This document shows, in pieces, positions 42,865 through 51,787 of a stretch of 64,000 nt of DNA (positions are counted from its first letter, which is position 1; the number at the start of each line of letters is the position of its first letter). The notes under the pieces are model-generated. The model saw only the letters and a program-made list of their open reading frames with translations, was not told where the DNA came from and did not search any database. The stretch spans positions 87,006 to 151,005 of the forward strand of contig NZ_JASCTH010000010.1 in assembly GCF_030009775.1 (NCBI RefSeq), read 5' to 3'. Source of the stretch: Actinoplanes sandaracinus. Lineage in GTDB: Bacteria > Actinomycetota > Actinomycetes > Mycobacteriales > Micromonosporaceae. A program made the translations under genes and the position numbers.

Positions 42865-43296
42865 ATGCAGTCAGCCCTCGCGTTTCGCATCGGAGCCTGG
42901 TCGTGGATCGTCTGCGGCACGGGCCACAGCATCTTGGACGTCGCGATGCGACTGTCCCCGAGCCTCGAAGAGGAGCGCGTCGACGCCGTGCTCCGGGGCC
43001 AGGTCATGAACCTCGGCGGGGTCTCGCGGACCAGTTACGAGGTGATGCAGGGCATCAGCCTGGCGATGGGGGCGGCGATCGTGACGGTCGGGGTGCTGCT
43101 GCTGTACATCGGGCGGCTCTCGTCGTCCACGGGACGGACCCGCCCCGCGGTCCTGATCGGCCTGGTCGCGTCCGTGCTGATGCTCGGGCTGGCGGTGGCG
43201 CTGCTGCCATCGCCGCCGATCGTGTTGTTCTCGGTGGCCACCGCGGCGTTCGGGTTCGCGCTGGTTCGCGAAGGCCGTGCGGCCACCGCTGGCTGA
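42865..43296 (+). CDS. small four-helix membrane protein
   Basis: This is a 143-residue protein from ATG 42865, with GGAG seven bases upstream; the longer upstream frame is antisense to the TetR gene. Four hydrophobic helices are visible: RIGAWSWIVCGTGHSILDVA, AMGAAIVTVGVLLLYIGRLS, PAVLIGLVASVLMLGLAVAL and PPIVLFSVATAAFGFALVRE. It resembles the uncharacterised LIC/LBL-type four-TM proteins. It is divergent from the TetR/amine-oxidase operon and may be its co-target. Confidence 0.75.
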   Translation: MQSALAFRIGAWSWIVCGTGHSILDVAMRLSPSLEEERVDAVLRGQVMNLGGVSRTSYEVMQGISLAMGAAIVTVGVLLLYIGRLSSSTGRTRPAVLIGLVASVLMLGLAVALLPSPPIVLFSVATAAFGFALVREGRAATAG

Positions 43297-43478
43297 GCCG
43301 GAGACGAGACGGCGGGTGGCAGCCGGGAGTCGCCGTGCTCGGTGGTCACTGCCGGGCCGGTCTCTGCTGCGGCGGGCGCGGCGCGCCGCCCGGACCGTGG
43401 AAGACCGGGCGGCGCGCGGATCAGGCGGTCTGGTTCACGTGGGAGGAACCACGCGGCGGGAAGTGCGGGCGGCCGGGG

Positions 43479-45041
43479 TCAGGAGGCGTAGGTCTCGAAC
43501 TCGGCGATCTTCGGCGTACCGGAGGAGGCCGTGATCTTGAAGGTGATCTTGGTTGTCGAGGTGGCCGGGAAGCTGATCACACCGCCGCCGGTGCCGGAGG
43601 CCAGCACCGCGCCGGTGGCGCCGTTGAGGACCTGGTAGGAGCCGATCGACGAGCCGGACGCCTCGCGGATGTTGATCTTCGCAACCCGGGTTGCCGCGCT
43701 CCACTTGATCGAGATGTCGCCGGTCGCGCCGTTCGGGGACCAGATCGTGGAGAGGCTGCCGTCCTTCACGTTGCCGTAACTGGTGCCGCTGGCCTTGCTG
43801 GACCCGTCAGCGCCCGCCCCGATGCTCAGGTTGGCGCCGGAGGGCTGACTGGCCGACGGGGAGGGGCTGGCCGGAGTGGACGGGCCGGCCGATGTGGACG
43901 GGCTGGTCGACGGGCCGCCGGTAGGGCCGGCGGTCGCCGAGCAACTGCCGTTCGACACGGCGAGGCCCTTGTTGGCGCCGGCGGTCGCGGCGACGAGGGC
44001 GGGCACGCAGGACGCGCCGTCCAAGCTGAACGCGTAGGGGATGCTGACGGTGGTGTTCGACGTGACGTTCGGGCCTGCCGGCTTGTTGTCGGTGCCGGGC
44101 GCCGACCAGGTCACGTTGTCGAAGACGTTGCCGGAGACCTGCCAGTACCCTGCCGCGTCGGTGTAGAAGGTGCCGAGGACGTCCTTGGAGTCCTCGAAGT
44201 AGTTGTTGTCCACCTTGGCCTTGGCGCCGGCGCGCGAGTTGATGCCCGACTCTCTGAGGTTGAAGTAGTGGTTGTTGTACATGTGAGCGGTGGCCCCGCG
44301 GAGCAACGGCGTCCGCGAGTCGATGTTCTCGTATCTGTTGTGGTGGAACGTGAGGAAGTTGTTGCCGGTGTCGGTCTCGCTCGACCCGACCAGCCCGCCA
44401 CGGCCGGAGTTGCGCAGGATGCTGTAGGACAGCGTCACGTACTCGACGTCGTTCTTCATGTCGAACAGGCCGTCGAAGCCCGCGGACTCGCCGCCGGACG
44501 CCTCCAGGGTGGCGTGGTCGACCCAGACGTTGCGGACGGTGCTCTCCATGCCGATCGCGTCGCCGCCGTTGGAGAGCGGGGAGCCCGACTTCTTGACGTT
44601 CTTGACCGTCACGTTCTGAATGATGATGTTGCTGGAGTCCCGGATGTGGATGCCCAGCTGGTCGAAGGTCGCGCCGCTGCCGACGCCGACGATCGTGACG
44701 TTGCTGATGCTCTTGAGCTCGATCACGTCGGCGGCGGTGTTGCAGCTGCTGCCAGACACCTTGGTGGTGTTGCCGTGGTTGATCGTGCCCTGGACCTCGA
44801 TGATGATCGGCGTGCTGGTGGCGGCCCGGTTGCACAGGGCGGCGTGGATCTGGGTGCCGGTGCTGGCCCGGACCGTGGCTCCGCCGGCGCCGCCGGTGGT
44901 TCCGCCGTTCTGGGTGGCGTACCCGGTGACGCCACCGGCCGCGGCTGAGGCCTCCTGCTGGGGCAGGCCGAGGGCGATCGCCCCGGCCACGCCGGCGACG
45001 CCGGCCACTGCGGAGAGTCGCAGTGCGACTGATCGTCTCAT
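43479..45041 (-). CDS. secreted pectate lyase (PL1) with C-terminal discoidin-like module
   Basis: This is a 520-residue secreted enzyme. The Sec signal runs to about LPQQEASA. The catalytic parallel beta-helix (residues about 40-365) has the Ca-site region GGDAIGMESTVRNVWVDHAT, FDGLFDMKNDVEYVTLSYS, and the catalytic Arg in FHHNRYENIDSRTPLLR. A Ser/Thr/Pro linker of about 50 residues (PTGGPSTSPSTSAGPSTPAS) joins a C-terminal F5/8-type-C-like domain (GNVKDGSLSTIWSPNGATGD, VAKINIREASGS). It cleaves polygalacturonate by beta-elimination. A 16-bp palindrome lies 90 bp upstream of the start. Confidence 0.92.
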   Translation of the reverse strand: MRRSVALRLSAVAGVAGVAGAIALGLPQQEASAAAGGVTGYATQNGGTTGGAGGATVRASTGTQIHAALCNRAATSTPIIIEVQGTINHGNTTKVSGSSCNTAADVIELKSISNVTIVGVGSGATFDQLGIHIRDSSNIIIQNVTVKNVKKSGSPLSNGGDAIGMESTVRNVWVDHATLEASGGESAGFDGLFDMKNDVEYVTLSYSILRNSGRGGLVGSSETDTGNNFLTFHHNRYENIDSRTPLLRGATAHMYNNHYFNLRESGINSRAGAKAKVDNNYFEDSKDVLGTFYTDAAGYWQVSGNVFDNVTWSAPGTDNKPAGPNVTSNTTVSIPYAFSLDGASCVPALVAATAGANKGLAVSNGSCSATAGPTGGPSTSPSTSAGPSTPASPSPSASQPSGANLSIGAGADGSSKASGTSYGNVKDGSLSTIWSPNGATGDISIKWSAATRVAKINIREASGSSIGSYQVLNGATGAVLASGTGGGVISFPATSTTKITFKITASSGTPKIAEFETYAS

Positions 45042-45130
45042 CTCGCTTCACCTGTTTTCGTCTCGCGCATCGGGGTGCGCGCATGGGGACGGCCGGCGGT
45101 CGGATTCGGGGATGACCGCCGTCGAGATGC

Positions 45131-45146
45131 AGGAAAGCGCTTTCCT
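45131..45146. promoter_or_regulatory. 16-bp perfect palindrome upstream of pectate lyase
   Basis: AGGAAAGCGCTTTCCT is a perfect palindrome of the LacI-family operator type (central CG, GAAAGCGCTTTC core) 90 bp upstream of the pectate lyase start. Sugar-dependent repression of the lyase is a reasonable inference. The remaining spacer 45042-45401 holds only this site, the CAP-B terminator and degenerate GAGCTGACGAGGG-like words. Confidence 0.7.
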
Positions 45147-45274
45147 CCTGCTTGAGTTTGGAGGATAGAGCGACGGTGGCGAATGAGGCAAGCGATGGAC
45201 GATCGTGTTAAGGATCGATGTATTGGATCGATCATGGTCACTCGCGACGGGGCGCCAGCCGAGCGCGGACATGA

Positions 45275-45311
45275 CGATGCCCCAGCCGCAGGGGGATCGG
45301 CTGGGGCATCG
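45275..45311 (-). terminator. rho-independent terminator of CAP gene B
   Basis: A perfect 13-bp stem CGATGCCCCAGCC / GGCTGGGGCATCG with the loop GCAGGGGGATC lies about 90 bp past the CAP-B stop. The loop is identical to that of the CAP-A terminator, so gene and terminator seem to have been duplicated together. Confidence 0.85.
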
Positions 45312-45401
45312 CGGTCATCGGCTCGGAGCCGGGAAGGGCGTCACCGGCTCACGAGCTGGCGAGGGGGGTCGCCCGCTCGGAGCTGACGAGGGTTCGTCGG
45401 C

Positions 45402-45893
45402 TCAGTAGCCGAAGATCTGGGTGTAGTACGCGGTTCCGTCGACGGCGTAGACCGCGCCGACCCCGACGGTGGTGGACCGGCAGTTGACGATGTTGGCGCG
45501 GTGGCCCGGGCTGCCCATCCAGCCGTTGACGAGCTGGGCGGCGTCGCGGTAACCGAAGGCGACGTTCTCACCCGACGCGCTGGCGTAACCGGCGGCCTGT
45601 GCCCGGGTGGTGAAGGTTGAGCCGCCGCTGCCGGTGTGCGAGAAGGTGCCGGTCTGCGCCATCCAGCCACTGTGGCCGCGGGCGGCCTGGGTGAGCTGCG
45701 CGTTCACGGTGACGGCCGGGCAGCCGTGCTTGGTCCGCTCGATGTTGGTGAGGCGGTTGACCTCGGTCTGCAGGACCTCCTCGGAGACCTTCGCCCGCGC
45801 TGCTTCGGCCGGGGACGCGATCATCGAGGCGGCGCCGACGGCCGCGGGAGCGAGGATGGCGGCGACGGCGATGCGGCGGATGAAGGAGCGCAA
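45402..45893 (-). CDS. secreted CAP-domain protein, paralogue B
   Basis: This is a 163-residue protein from TTG 45893 (MRSFIRRIAVAAILAPAAVG); the codon two positions before is CTG in this copy, which excludes the longer start possible in A and C. The signal peptide ends near AEAAR. CAP landmarks are LTNIERTKHGCPAVTVN, ARGHSGWMAQTGTFSHTG, GENVAFGY, WMGSPGHRANIVNC, GVGAVYAVDGT and IFGY. It is more diverged from A and C than these are from each other. It is divergent from pntA. Role unknown; it may act at the cell wall. Confidence 0.9.
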   Translation of the reverse strand: MRSFIRRIAVAAILAPAAVGAASMIASPAEAARAKVSEEVLQTEVNRLTNIERTKHGCPAVTVNAQLTQAARGHSGWMAQTGTFSHTGSGGSTFTTRAQAAGYASASGENVAFGYRDAAQLVNGWMGSPGHRANIVNCRSTTVGVGAVYAVDGTAYYTQIFGY

Positions 45894-46009
45894 GAGCAGA
45901 CCCTTTCGTCGTACGAGGCCCGCGGTGCCGCGGGCTCACTGTTCTCTTCGACCGGCCCCCGGTAGCGGTGATCGCCGATGCGGTGCGTGATGGTGGCGGG
46001 CGGGTTGCC
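45894..46009 (-). promoter_or_regulatory. conserved 116-nt leader of CAP gene B
   Basis: The leader starts with GGCAACC (complement of 46003-46009) and ends at the TTG start, 116 nt as in A and C. It shares the invariant blocks TCACGCACCG, GTGAGCCCGC, CGAAAGGGT and the GCCCGC/GCGGGC hairpin with loop GGCACC. Positions 8-19 differ most from the other two copies. Homology to A and C ends abruptly at GGCAACC. Confidence 0.6.
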
Positions 46010-46129
46010 GTGAGACGGTGTGGGAAGACCCTGGATATCTGCGTACTGGTGAGTAACAATCACCCGGCGTATTGAACCGGCGGCCCCGCCCCGCCGTTTC
46101 CATGGTCAACATCTACCGAGGAGTCGACG

Positions 46130-47644
46130 GTGATCATCGGTGTACTGAGGGACCCGGATCCGGGTGAGCGACGCGTGGCTGCCACGCCCGCCACCGTGGA
46201 GCAGTTGGCCAAACTGGGATATCAGGTAGTGGTGGAGGCCGGCGCCGGTGCCGAGTCCTCGTTCTCCGACGAGGCCTATGCCCAGGCCGGCGCGACGATC
46301 GGTGATCCGCTCGCGGCCGACGTCGTGTTCTCGATCAACCCGCCACCGGCGGAACAGCTCGGCAAACTGGCCGAGGGCACCACGCTGATCGGCATGCTCA
46401 ACCCGCGCCTGGACCCGGAACTGGTCGAGGACCTGGCCCGCCGTCCGATCACCGCGCTGTCGATGGACGCGGTGCCCCGGATCTCCCGGGCCCAGTCACT
46501 CGACGTGCTGTCGTCGATGGCCAACATCGCCGGGTACCGCGCGGTCGTCGAGGCCGCGCACGCCTTCGGCCGGTTCTTCACCGGTCAGGTGACCGCCGCC
46601 GGCAAGGTCCCGCCCGCGAAGGTGCTGGTCGCGGGCGCCGGTGTGGCCGGTCTCGCGGCCATCGGCGCGGCCGGTAGCCTTGGCGCGATCGTCCGGGCCA
46701 CCGACCCCCGGCCGGAGGTCGCCGACCAGGTCCGGTCACTCGGCGGTGAGTACCTCTCGGTCGAGGCCGCCGACGTGGAGGTCTCGGCCACGGGCTACGC
46801 CAAGGAGATGTCCGACGACTACAACGACCGGGCCGCGCGGCTCTACGCCGACCAGGCCCGCGACGTCGACATCATCATCACCACCGCGCTGATCCCCGGC
46901 CGGCCGGCCCCGCGACTGATCACCGCAGACATGGTGGCCAGCATGCGGGCGGGCAGCGTGATCGTCGACATGGCCGCCGCCAACGGGGGCAACGTCGAGG
47001 GCACGGTCGCCGGCGAGGTGGTCGTCACCGCGAACGGCGTCACCATCATCGGCTACACCGACCTGCCCGGGCGCCTGCCCGCCCAGGCCTCACAGCTCTA
47101 CGGCACCAACCTGGTGAACCTGATGAAGCTGCTGACGCCGGGCAAGGACGGCCAACTCGTGCTCGACTTCGACGACGTGGTGCAGCGCGGGATCACCGTG
47201 GTCCGCGACGGCGAACTCACCTGGCCGCCGCCCCAGGTCGCGGTGTCCGCGGCGCCCGTGGCCGAGAAACCGGTGACGGCGCCGCCGAAGCCGGAGACGA
47301 AGAAGCGGAACCCGCTCGTCGCGATCGGCGCCGGAGCGGCCGCGCTCTTCCTGCTCACGGCCCTGGCGCCGGAAGCGCTGCGCGGGCACCTGACGGTCTT
47401 CGCGCTGGCCATCGTGATCGGCTACTACGTGATCGGGCACGTGCACCACGCCCTGCACACCCCGCTGATGTCGGTCACCAACGCGATCTCCGGGATCATC
47501 GTGGTCGGCGCCCTGCTCCAGCTCGGGCACAGCGACAACCTGGTGACCGGGCTCAGCTTCGTGGCGATCCTGCTGGCCAGCATCAACGTCTTCGGTGGCT
47601 TCGCGGTCACGCGCCGCATGCTCGCCATGTTCTCGAGGAGCTGA
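46130..47644 (+). CDS. pntA: NAD(P) transhydrogenase, alpha subunit (fused PntAA-PntAB)
   Basis: The GTG start has GAGGAG upstream. The 504-residue protein contains the NAD(H)-binding dI domain (VLRDPDPGERRVAATPATVE; VLVAGAGVAGLAAIGAAGSL; TDPRPEVADQV; AKEMSDDYNDRAARLYADQA). A hydrophilic linker rich in Pro and Lys follows (PVTAPPKPETKKRNP), then three or four membrane helices of the PntAB type (ALAIVIGYYVIGHVHHALHT, PLMSVTNAISGIIVVGALLQ). It couples proton translocation to hydride transfer between NADH and NADP+. It forms an operon with pntB four bases downstream. Confidence 0.95.
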   Translation: MIIGVLRDPDPGERRVAATPATVEQLAKLGYQVVVEAGAGAESSFSDEAYAQAGATIGDPLAADVVFSINPPPAEQLGKLAEGTTLIGMLNPRLDPELVEDLARRPITALSMDAVPRISRAQSLDVLSSMANIAGYRAVVEAAHAFGRFFTGQVTAAGKVPPAKVLVAGAGVAGLAAIGAAGSLGAIVRATDPRPEVADQVRSLGGEYLSVEAADVEVSATGYAKEMSDDYNDRAARLYADQARDVDIIITTALIPGRPAPRLITADMVASMRAGSVIVDMAAANGGNVEGTVAGEVVVTANGVTIIGYTDLPGRLPAQASQLYGTNLVNLMKLLTPGKDGQLVLDFDDVVQRGITVVRDGELTWPPPQVAVSAAPVAEKPVTAPPKPETKKRNPLVAIGAGAAALFLLTALAPEALRGHLTVFALAIVIGYYVIGHVHHALHTPLMSVTNAISGIIVVGALLQLGHSDNLVTGLSFVAILLASINVFGGFAVTRRMLAMFSRS

Positions 47645-47648
47645 CCGG

Positions 47649-49088
47649 ATGACCATCGAAACGGCGGCGCAGGCCGCGTACATCGTCGCTGCCCTGCTCT
47701 TCATCCTGGCGCTGGCCGGCCTGTCGAGGCACGAGACCGCGAAGTCGGGCAACACGTTCGGCATCGCCGGCATGGCGGTGGCCCTGGTGGCGACCGTGGC
47801 GCTGGCGATCGACAACAAGATCAGCGGCATCGGTCTGGCCCTGCTCGTCGTGGCCACCCTGATCGGGGCCGCGATCGGCCTCTACCGGGCCGCGAAGGTC
47901 GAGATGACCGGAATGCCGGAGCTGATCGCCCTGCTGCACAGCTTCGTCGGCCTGGCCGCGGTGCTGGTCGGCTGGAACGGGTACCTGCACGTCGAGGCGC
48001 ATCCCGGCGGCGCCGAGGCGGCTCTGCTGGACGGCCAGCGCATGCTCGGCATCCACAGCGCCGAGGTGTTCATCGGCGTCTTCATCGGCGCGGTGACGTT
48101 CACCGGCTCGATCGTCGCGTACCTCAAACTCTCCGCGAAGATCAAGTCGAGCCCGCTGATGCTGCCCGGCAAGAACCTGCTCAACCTGGGCGCGCTCGCG
48201 GTCTTCGCGGTGCTCACCGCCTGGTTCGTGATCGACCCGCACCTGTGGCTGCTCATCGCCGTCACGGTGGTGGCCCTGGCCCTGGGCTGGCATCTGGTCG
48301 CCTCGATCGGCGGCGGCGACATGCCGGTGGTGGTGTCGATGCTCAACAGCTACTCCGGCTGGGCCGCCGCGGCCGCCGGATTCCTGCTGGAGAACGACCT
48401 GCTCATCGTCACCGGGGCGCTGGTCGGCTCCTCGGGCGCCTACCTGTCGTACGTCATGTGCAAGGCGATGAACCGGTCCTTCATCTCGGTGATCGCCGGC
48501 GGGTTCGGCATCGAGGCCGGGCCGGCCGAGGACAAGGAGTACGGCGACCACCGGGAGATCAACGCCGAAGGCGTCGCCGACCTGCTCGCCAACGCCGACT
48601 CGGTGGTCATCACGCCGGGGTACGGGATGGCGGTCGCCCAGGCGCAGTACGGCGTCGCCGAACTCACCCGGGTGCTGCGCGACCGTGGCGTGAACGTCCG
48701 GTTCGGCATCCACCCGGTCGCAGGCCGGCTGCCCGGGCACATGAACGTGCTGCTCGCCGAGGCGCGGGTGCCGTACGACATCGTCCTGGAGATGGACGAG
48801 GTCAACGACGATCTGTCCGGCACCTCGGTGGTGCTGGTGATCGGCGCGAACGACACGGTCAACCCGGCCGCCACCGAGGACCCGGGAAGCCCCATCGCCG
48901 GCATGCCGGTGCTGAAGGTGTGGGAGGCCGACCACGTGGTCGTCTTCAAGCGGTCGATGGCCTCGGGTTACGCCGGGGTGCAGAACCCGCTGTTCTTCAA
49001 GGAGAACACCGCCATGCTCTTCGGTGACGCCAAGGACCGCGTCGAGGACATCCTGCGCGCCTTCGCGGACGTGCGCACGCCCGCCTGA
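47649..49088 (+). CDS. pntB: NAD(P) transhydrogenase, beta subunit
   Basis: This is a 479-residue protein from ATG 47649; GAGGAG spans the pntA stop. It has about eight or nine membrane helices (AAQAAYIVAALLFILALAGL; ALLVVATLIGAAIGLYRAAK) with GMPELIALLHSFVGLAAVLV, then the NADP(H)-binding dIII domain (VVITPGYGMAVAQAQYGVAE, RFGIHPVAGRLPGHMNVLLA, VLVIGANDTVNPAA, VVFKRSMASGYAGVQNPLF). It is a complete subunit that together with PntA forms the proton-translocating transhydrogenase. Confidence 0.95.
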   Translation: MTIETAAQAAYIVAALLFILALAGLSRHETAKSGNTFGIAGMAVALVATVALAIDNKISGIGLALLVVATLIGAAIGLYRAAKVEMTGMPELIALLHSFVGLAAVLVGWNGYLHVEAHPGGAEAALLDGQRMLGIHSAEVFIGVFIGAVTFTGSIVAYLKLSAKIKSSPLMLPGKNLLNLGALAVFAVLTAWFVIDPHLWLLIAVTVVALALGWHLVASIGGGDMPVVVSMLNSYSGWAAAAAGFLLENDLLIVTGALVGSSGAYLSYVMCKAMNRSFISVIAGGFGIEAGPAEDKEYGDHREINAEGVADLLANADSVVITPGYGMAVAQAQYGVAELTRVLRDRGVNVRFGIHPVAGRLPGHMNVLLAEARVPYDIVLEMDEVNDDLSGTSVVLVIGANDTVNPAATEDPGSPIAGMPVLKVWEADHVVVFKRSMASGYAGVQNPLFFKENTAMLFGDAKDRVEDILRAFADVRTPA

Positions 49089-49100
49089 CAGCGAGAACAC

Positions 49101-49133
49101 GCGACGCCCCAGCCGGGCCGGCTGGGGCGTCGC
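49101..49133. terminator. shared terminator of pntB and CAP gene C
   Basis: A perfect 14-bp stem GCGACGCCCCAGCC / GGCTGGGGCGTCGC with loop GGGCC lies between the convergent pntB and CAP-C genes. The arms are the same sequence as in the CAP-A terminator 30 kb away, although the loop differs. Confidence 0.85.
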
Positions 49134-49147
49134 GCTGTGCACAGGGC

Positions 49148-49639
49148 TCAGAAACCGAAGTTCTGGGTGTAGTACGGGGTGCCGTTCGCGGAGAAGACCG
49201 CGCCCACGCCGACCGTCTTGGACTTGCAGTTGAGGATGTTGGCGCGGTGCCCCGGGCTCTTCATCCAGCCGTCGACCACCGCCGACGCGGTCTGGTAACC
49301 GAAGGCGATGTTCTCGCTGGACGGCTTCGCGTAGCCGGCGGCCTTCACCCGCGCCACGAACCGCGAACCACCGCGGCCGGTGTGCGAGAAGCTGCCGGTC
49401 TGCGCCATGTGCCCGCTGTGGCCGCGAGCCGCCTTGGTGAGTGCCGCGTTCACCGTCACGGCCGGGCAGCCGTTGCTGGTCCGCTCGATGTTGGTGAGCC
49501 GGTTGATCTCGGTCTGCAGGGCCTGCTCGGACGCCTTCGCCGGTGCGGCTTCGGCCGGGGTCGCGATCATCGTCATGGCGCCGGCGGCGGCGGGGGCGAG
49601 GAGGGCGGTCACGGCGAGGCGGCGAAGGAAGGAGCGCAA
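49148..49639 (-). CDS. secreted CAP-domain protein, paralogue C
   Basis: This is a 163-residue protein from TTG 49639 (MRSFLRRLAVTALLAPAAAG), start chosen as for A and B. The signal ends near AEAAP. The CAP domain has LTNIERTSNGCPAVTVN, ARGHSGHMAQTGSFSHTG, SENIAFGY, WMKSPGHRANILNC, GVGAVFSANGT and YYTQNFGF. It is very close to paralogue A (most positions identical), so these two are the more recent duplicates. It is convergent with pntB. Confidence 0.9.
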   Translation of the reverse strand: MRSFLRRLAVTALLAPAAAGAMTMIATPAEAAPAKASEQALQTEINRLTNIERTSNGCPAVTVNAALTKAARGHSGHMAQTGSFSHTGRGGSRFVARVKAAGYAKPSSENIAFGYQTASAVVDGWMKSPGHRANILNCKSKTVGVGAVFSANGTPYYTQNFGF

Positions 49640-49755
49640 GAGCAAACCCTTTCGAAGTACGGGGCCCGCGGTGCCGCGGGCTCACCATGCACTTCGGCCC
49701 GCCCCCGGCGCCGGTGATGGCCAATACGGTGCGTGAGAGTTTCCGTCCGGTTGCC
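49640..49755 (-). promoter_or_regulatory. conserved 116-nt leader of CAP gene C
   Basis: Same 116-nt length and boundaries as leaders A and B (GGCAACC to the TTG). A hand alignment gives about 102 of 116 positions identical to leader A without gaps. The GCCCGC/GCGGGC hairpin has loop GGCACC as in B. Confidence 0.6.
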
Positions 49756-49936
49756 ACCGGCGCTGTCGCTGCGTTGATCGGCGGGCGACGGACCATCCCA
49801 CTCGCGGCAGTCGGCCGACTCGCCGAAAAAGGGACTTGACTCTTCTGCTATGAGGGGATGGGATCGTGTGGATGCGCCTCCAACTTGACGTTCCAGGATG
49901 CTATCTACAGGACCTGCCCTGACAGAGGAGAGCGCT

Positions 49937-51787
49937 GTGGCGTCGACAGGACATGGAGCTGGCAAAGCCTTCTACGGAATCCAGATCAGGGAATTCAGAA
50001 ACCTGGACGAGGTGACCGCGAGGCTCAGCCCGATCAACGTCTTCGTCGGCCGAAATAACGCGGGAAAGACGAACCTGATCTCGGCTGTTGCGATCCTGGA
50101 TCCAACGTTGTTCCTTCGAGTCGTCAGGCGCGCACTTCTCAGTCACCGCGGCGATGCATCCTTGTCTAGCCCCATAAAATCCTTCGTCCGGGGCTCGGCC
50201 GCCAAAAGCGTCTACGGAACTGTAGTCGGCGTGCGGACCACGCAGGGAAAGGCAATCATCCTTGACCTGGAGCCGTGCTCCGACGGCTTATCGGCCACGT
50301 GGTCAGAAAATGATGCTGCCATAGCGAGATTTCAAGTATCAGGTCACTTGAATTCGTATGTAGTGCAGTATGGGGATGCCATCACCAAGTTTGATCGCCG
50401 ACGACATCGGCGGAAGAGCGTCGCGCTGGCAGAATCGGAGCTGGCAGTTCTGAGAGAGCGGTTGTTCGGCCACGTTCGGGTCTCGCTGCATGGCGAATGG
50501 GACCTGTCGGACCCATCGATCAACGATCTTGAGCGCGACATGTTGGCGAACCGAGAGATCGTGGGCGTGGACCAGTTTATCGACCAAATGGTCAGCTATT
50601 TCGACTTGCCAACGATGAAATTTGCCCCGGTCTACGGACTACCTATGCAGATCTTGCCGTCGGCTGCCGAGTATCGTCGCCATCAATTGCGGGTTTCGCG
50701 CCTTAAAGCCATCAAGAGGGCGATTGAGGGTACCCTTGATGAAACGAAGACCGTCGGAAGGGAGCTGTTAGGTTACATAGATGAATTGATTCCCCCGGAA
50801 AAGCCGATGAAGGAACATCGCGAGTTGCTCGGCGGTGCCCTCCAGCTTGAGCGGCAATGGCTGCCGGCGAAGACTCTCGGCGCAGGGTATCGCTCGCTGC
50901 TATCGATATGCCACAAGATTCTCGTCAGCGATGTCTGCCTTATTGACGAACCAGAAGCCTATCTCCATCCATCGCTACAGGAGCGGCTGGCCACGTTCAT
51001 GGTCGAGCAGAGCTCGCGGTGCCAGATGATCATAACTACGCATTCGCATGTGATGATCAATGCACTCTTCGAGCGTGGGGCGGCAGTGTTCGAAATAGCA
51101 GACAGGCCGTCGGAAGTAAATGGAAACATTAGGCCGATCGAGCAAAGAGGCCTTGGTCCGCTGCTCGATGAACTGGGCCTGCGCGCGAGTCACCTCCTGC
51201 AGACCAACGCTGTAATTTGGACTGAGGGGCAAAGTGACAGGCTGTACCTTCGCAGGTGGATCGACCTGTGGTCCAATGGCCGGCTTGTGTATGGAAGGGA
51301 CTTCGTAGTCGTTTCCTATGGCGGGAGTCAGCTTTCGCACCTTGCTACGAACGTCCGTTCGGCGCATTCGGCGGCGGAGTCGTTGAGACGTATCGCTCGG
51401 CATTCGATATATGTGATGGATAGCGACAAGGATCGTCGTGGCAGCCCGATCGACGAAAGGAAGCTGCACTTACTGAAAAGAGCTGAACATGACGGCGACA
51501 TTGGCTGGATAACGACTGGCCGCGAGTTGGAGAACTACATCCCGCTGAGGATTCTGAAGGCGTGGGGTTACGCTGGCACGGAGCGCGATCTGCTCTATGC
51601 TGATGTACCGCGCTTGATCGCCGATCTCAACTCAGACTTTCGGCGAAAGAACAACAAGATGGCTATTGCCCGCCAGGTGGTGCCACAAATCGATCTGGAA
51701 GATATCGTCTACACATTTGATCTTGGTACACACGTGGATCGGTTATGCGCCAAACTCTGGGAATGGTCTGGCAGGGGCGCGCGCTAG
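49937..51787 (+). CDS. OLD-family AAA ATPase with TOPRIM nuclease domain
   Basis: GTG 49937 has GAGGAG six bases upstream, giving 616 residues. The N-terminal ABC-type ATPase shows IQIREFRNLDEVTARLSPIN and Walker A FVGRNNAGKTNLI; distal elements are LGAGYRSLL, VCLIDEPEAYLHPSLQERL (Walker B) and TTHSHVMINALF. A TOPRIM domain follows: IWTEGQSDRLYLRRWIDL (Glu) and YVMDSDKDRRG (DxD). This is the OLD/RecF-like overcoming-lysogenisation-defect type, associated with phage defence or DNA repair. GC content is visibly lower than neighbours, and several TTA codons occur (in GLSATW, ELLGY, HLLKR, DRLCA), unusual for this genome, which suggests acquisition and possibly bldA-dependent translation. Confidence 0.88.
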   Translation: MASTGHGAGKAFYGIQIREFRNLDEVTARLSPINVFVGRNNAGKTNLISAVAILDPTLFLRVVRRALLSHRGDASLSSPIKSFVRGSAAKSVYGTVVGVRTTQGKAIILDLEPCSDGLSATWSENDAAIARFQVSGHLNSYVVQYGDAITKFDRRRHRRKSVALAESELAVLRERLFGHVRVSLHGEWDLSDPSINDLERDMLANREIVGVDQFIDQMVSYFDLPTMKFAPVYGLPMQILPSAAEYRRHQLRVSRLKAIKRAIEGTLDETKTVGRELLGYIDELIPPEKPMKEHRELLGGALQLERQWLPAKTLGAGYRSLLSICHKILVSDVCLIDEPEAYLHPSLQERLATFMVEQSSRCQMIITTHSHVMINALFERGAAVFEIADRPSEVNGNIRPIEQRGLGPLLDELGLRASHLLQTNAVIWTEGQSDRLYLRRWIDLWSNGRLVYGRDFVVVSYGGSQLSHLATNVRSAHSAAESLRRIARHSIYVMDSDKDRRGSPIDERKLHLLKRAEHDGDIGWITTGRELENYIPLRILKAWGYAGTERDLLYADVPRLIADLNSDFRRKNNKMAIARQVVPQIDLEDIVYTFDLGTHVDRLCAKLWEWSGRGAR

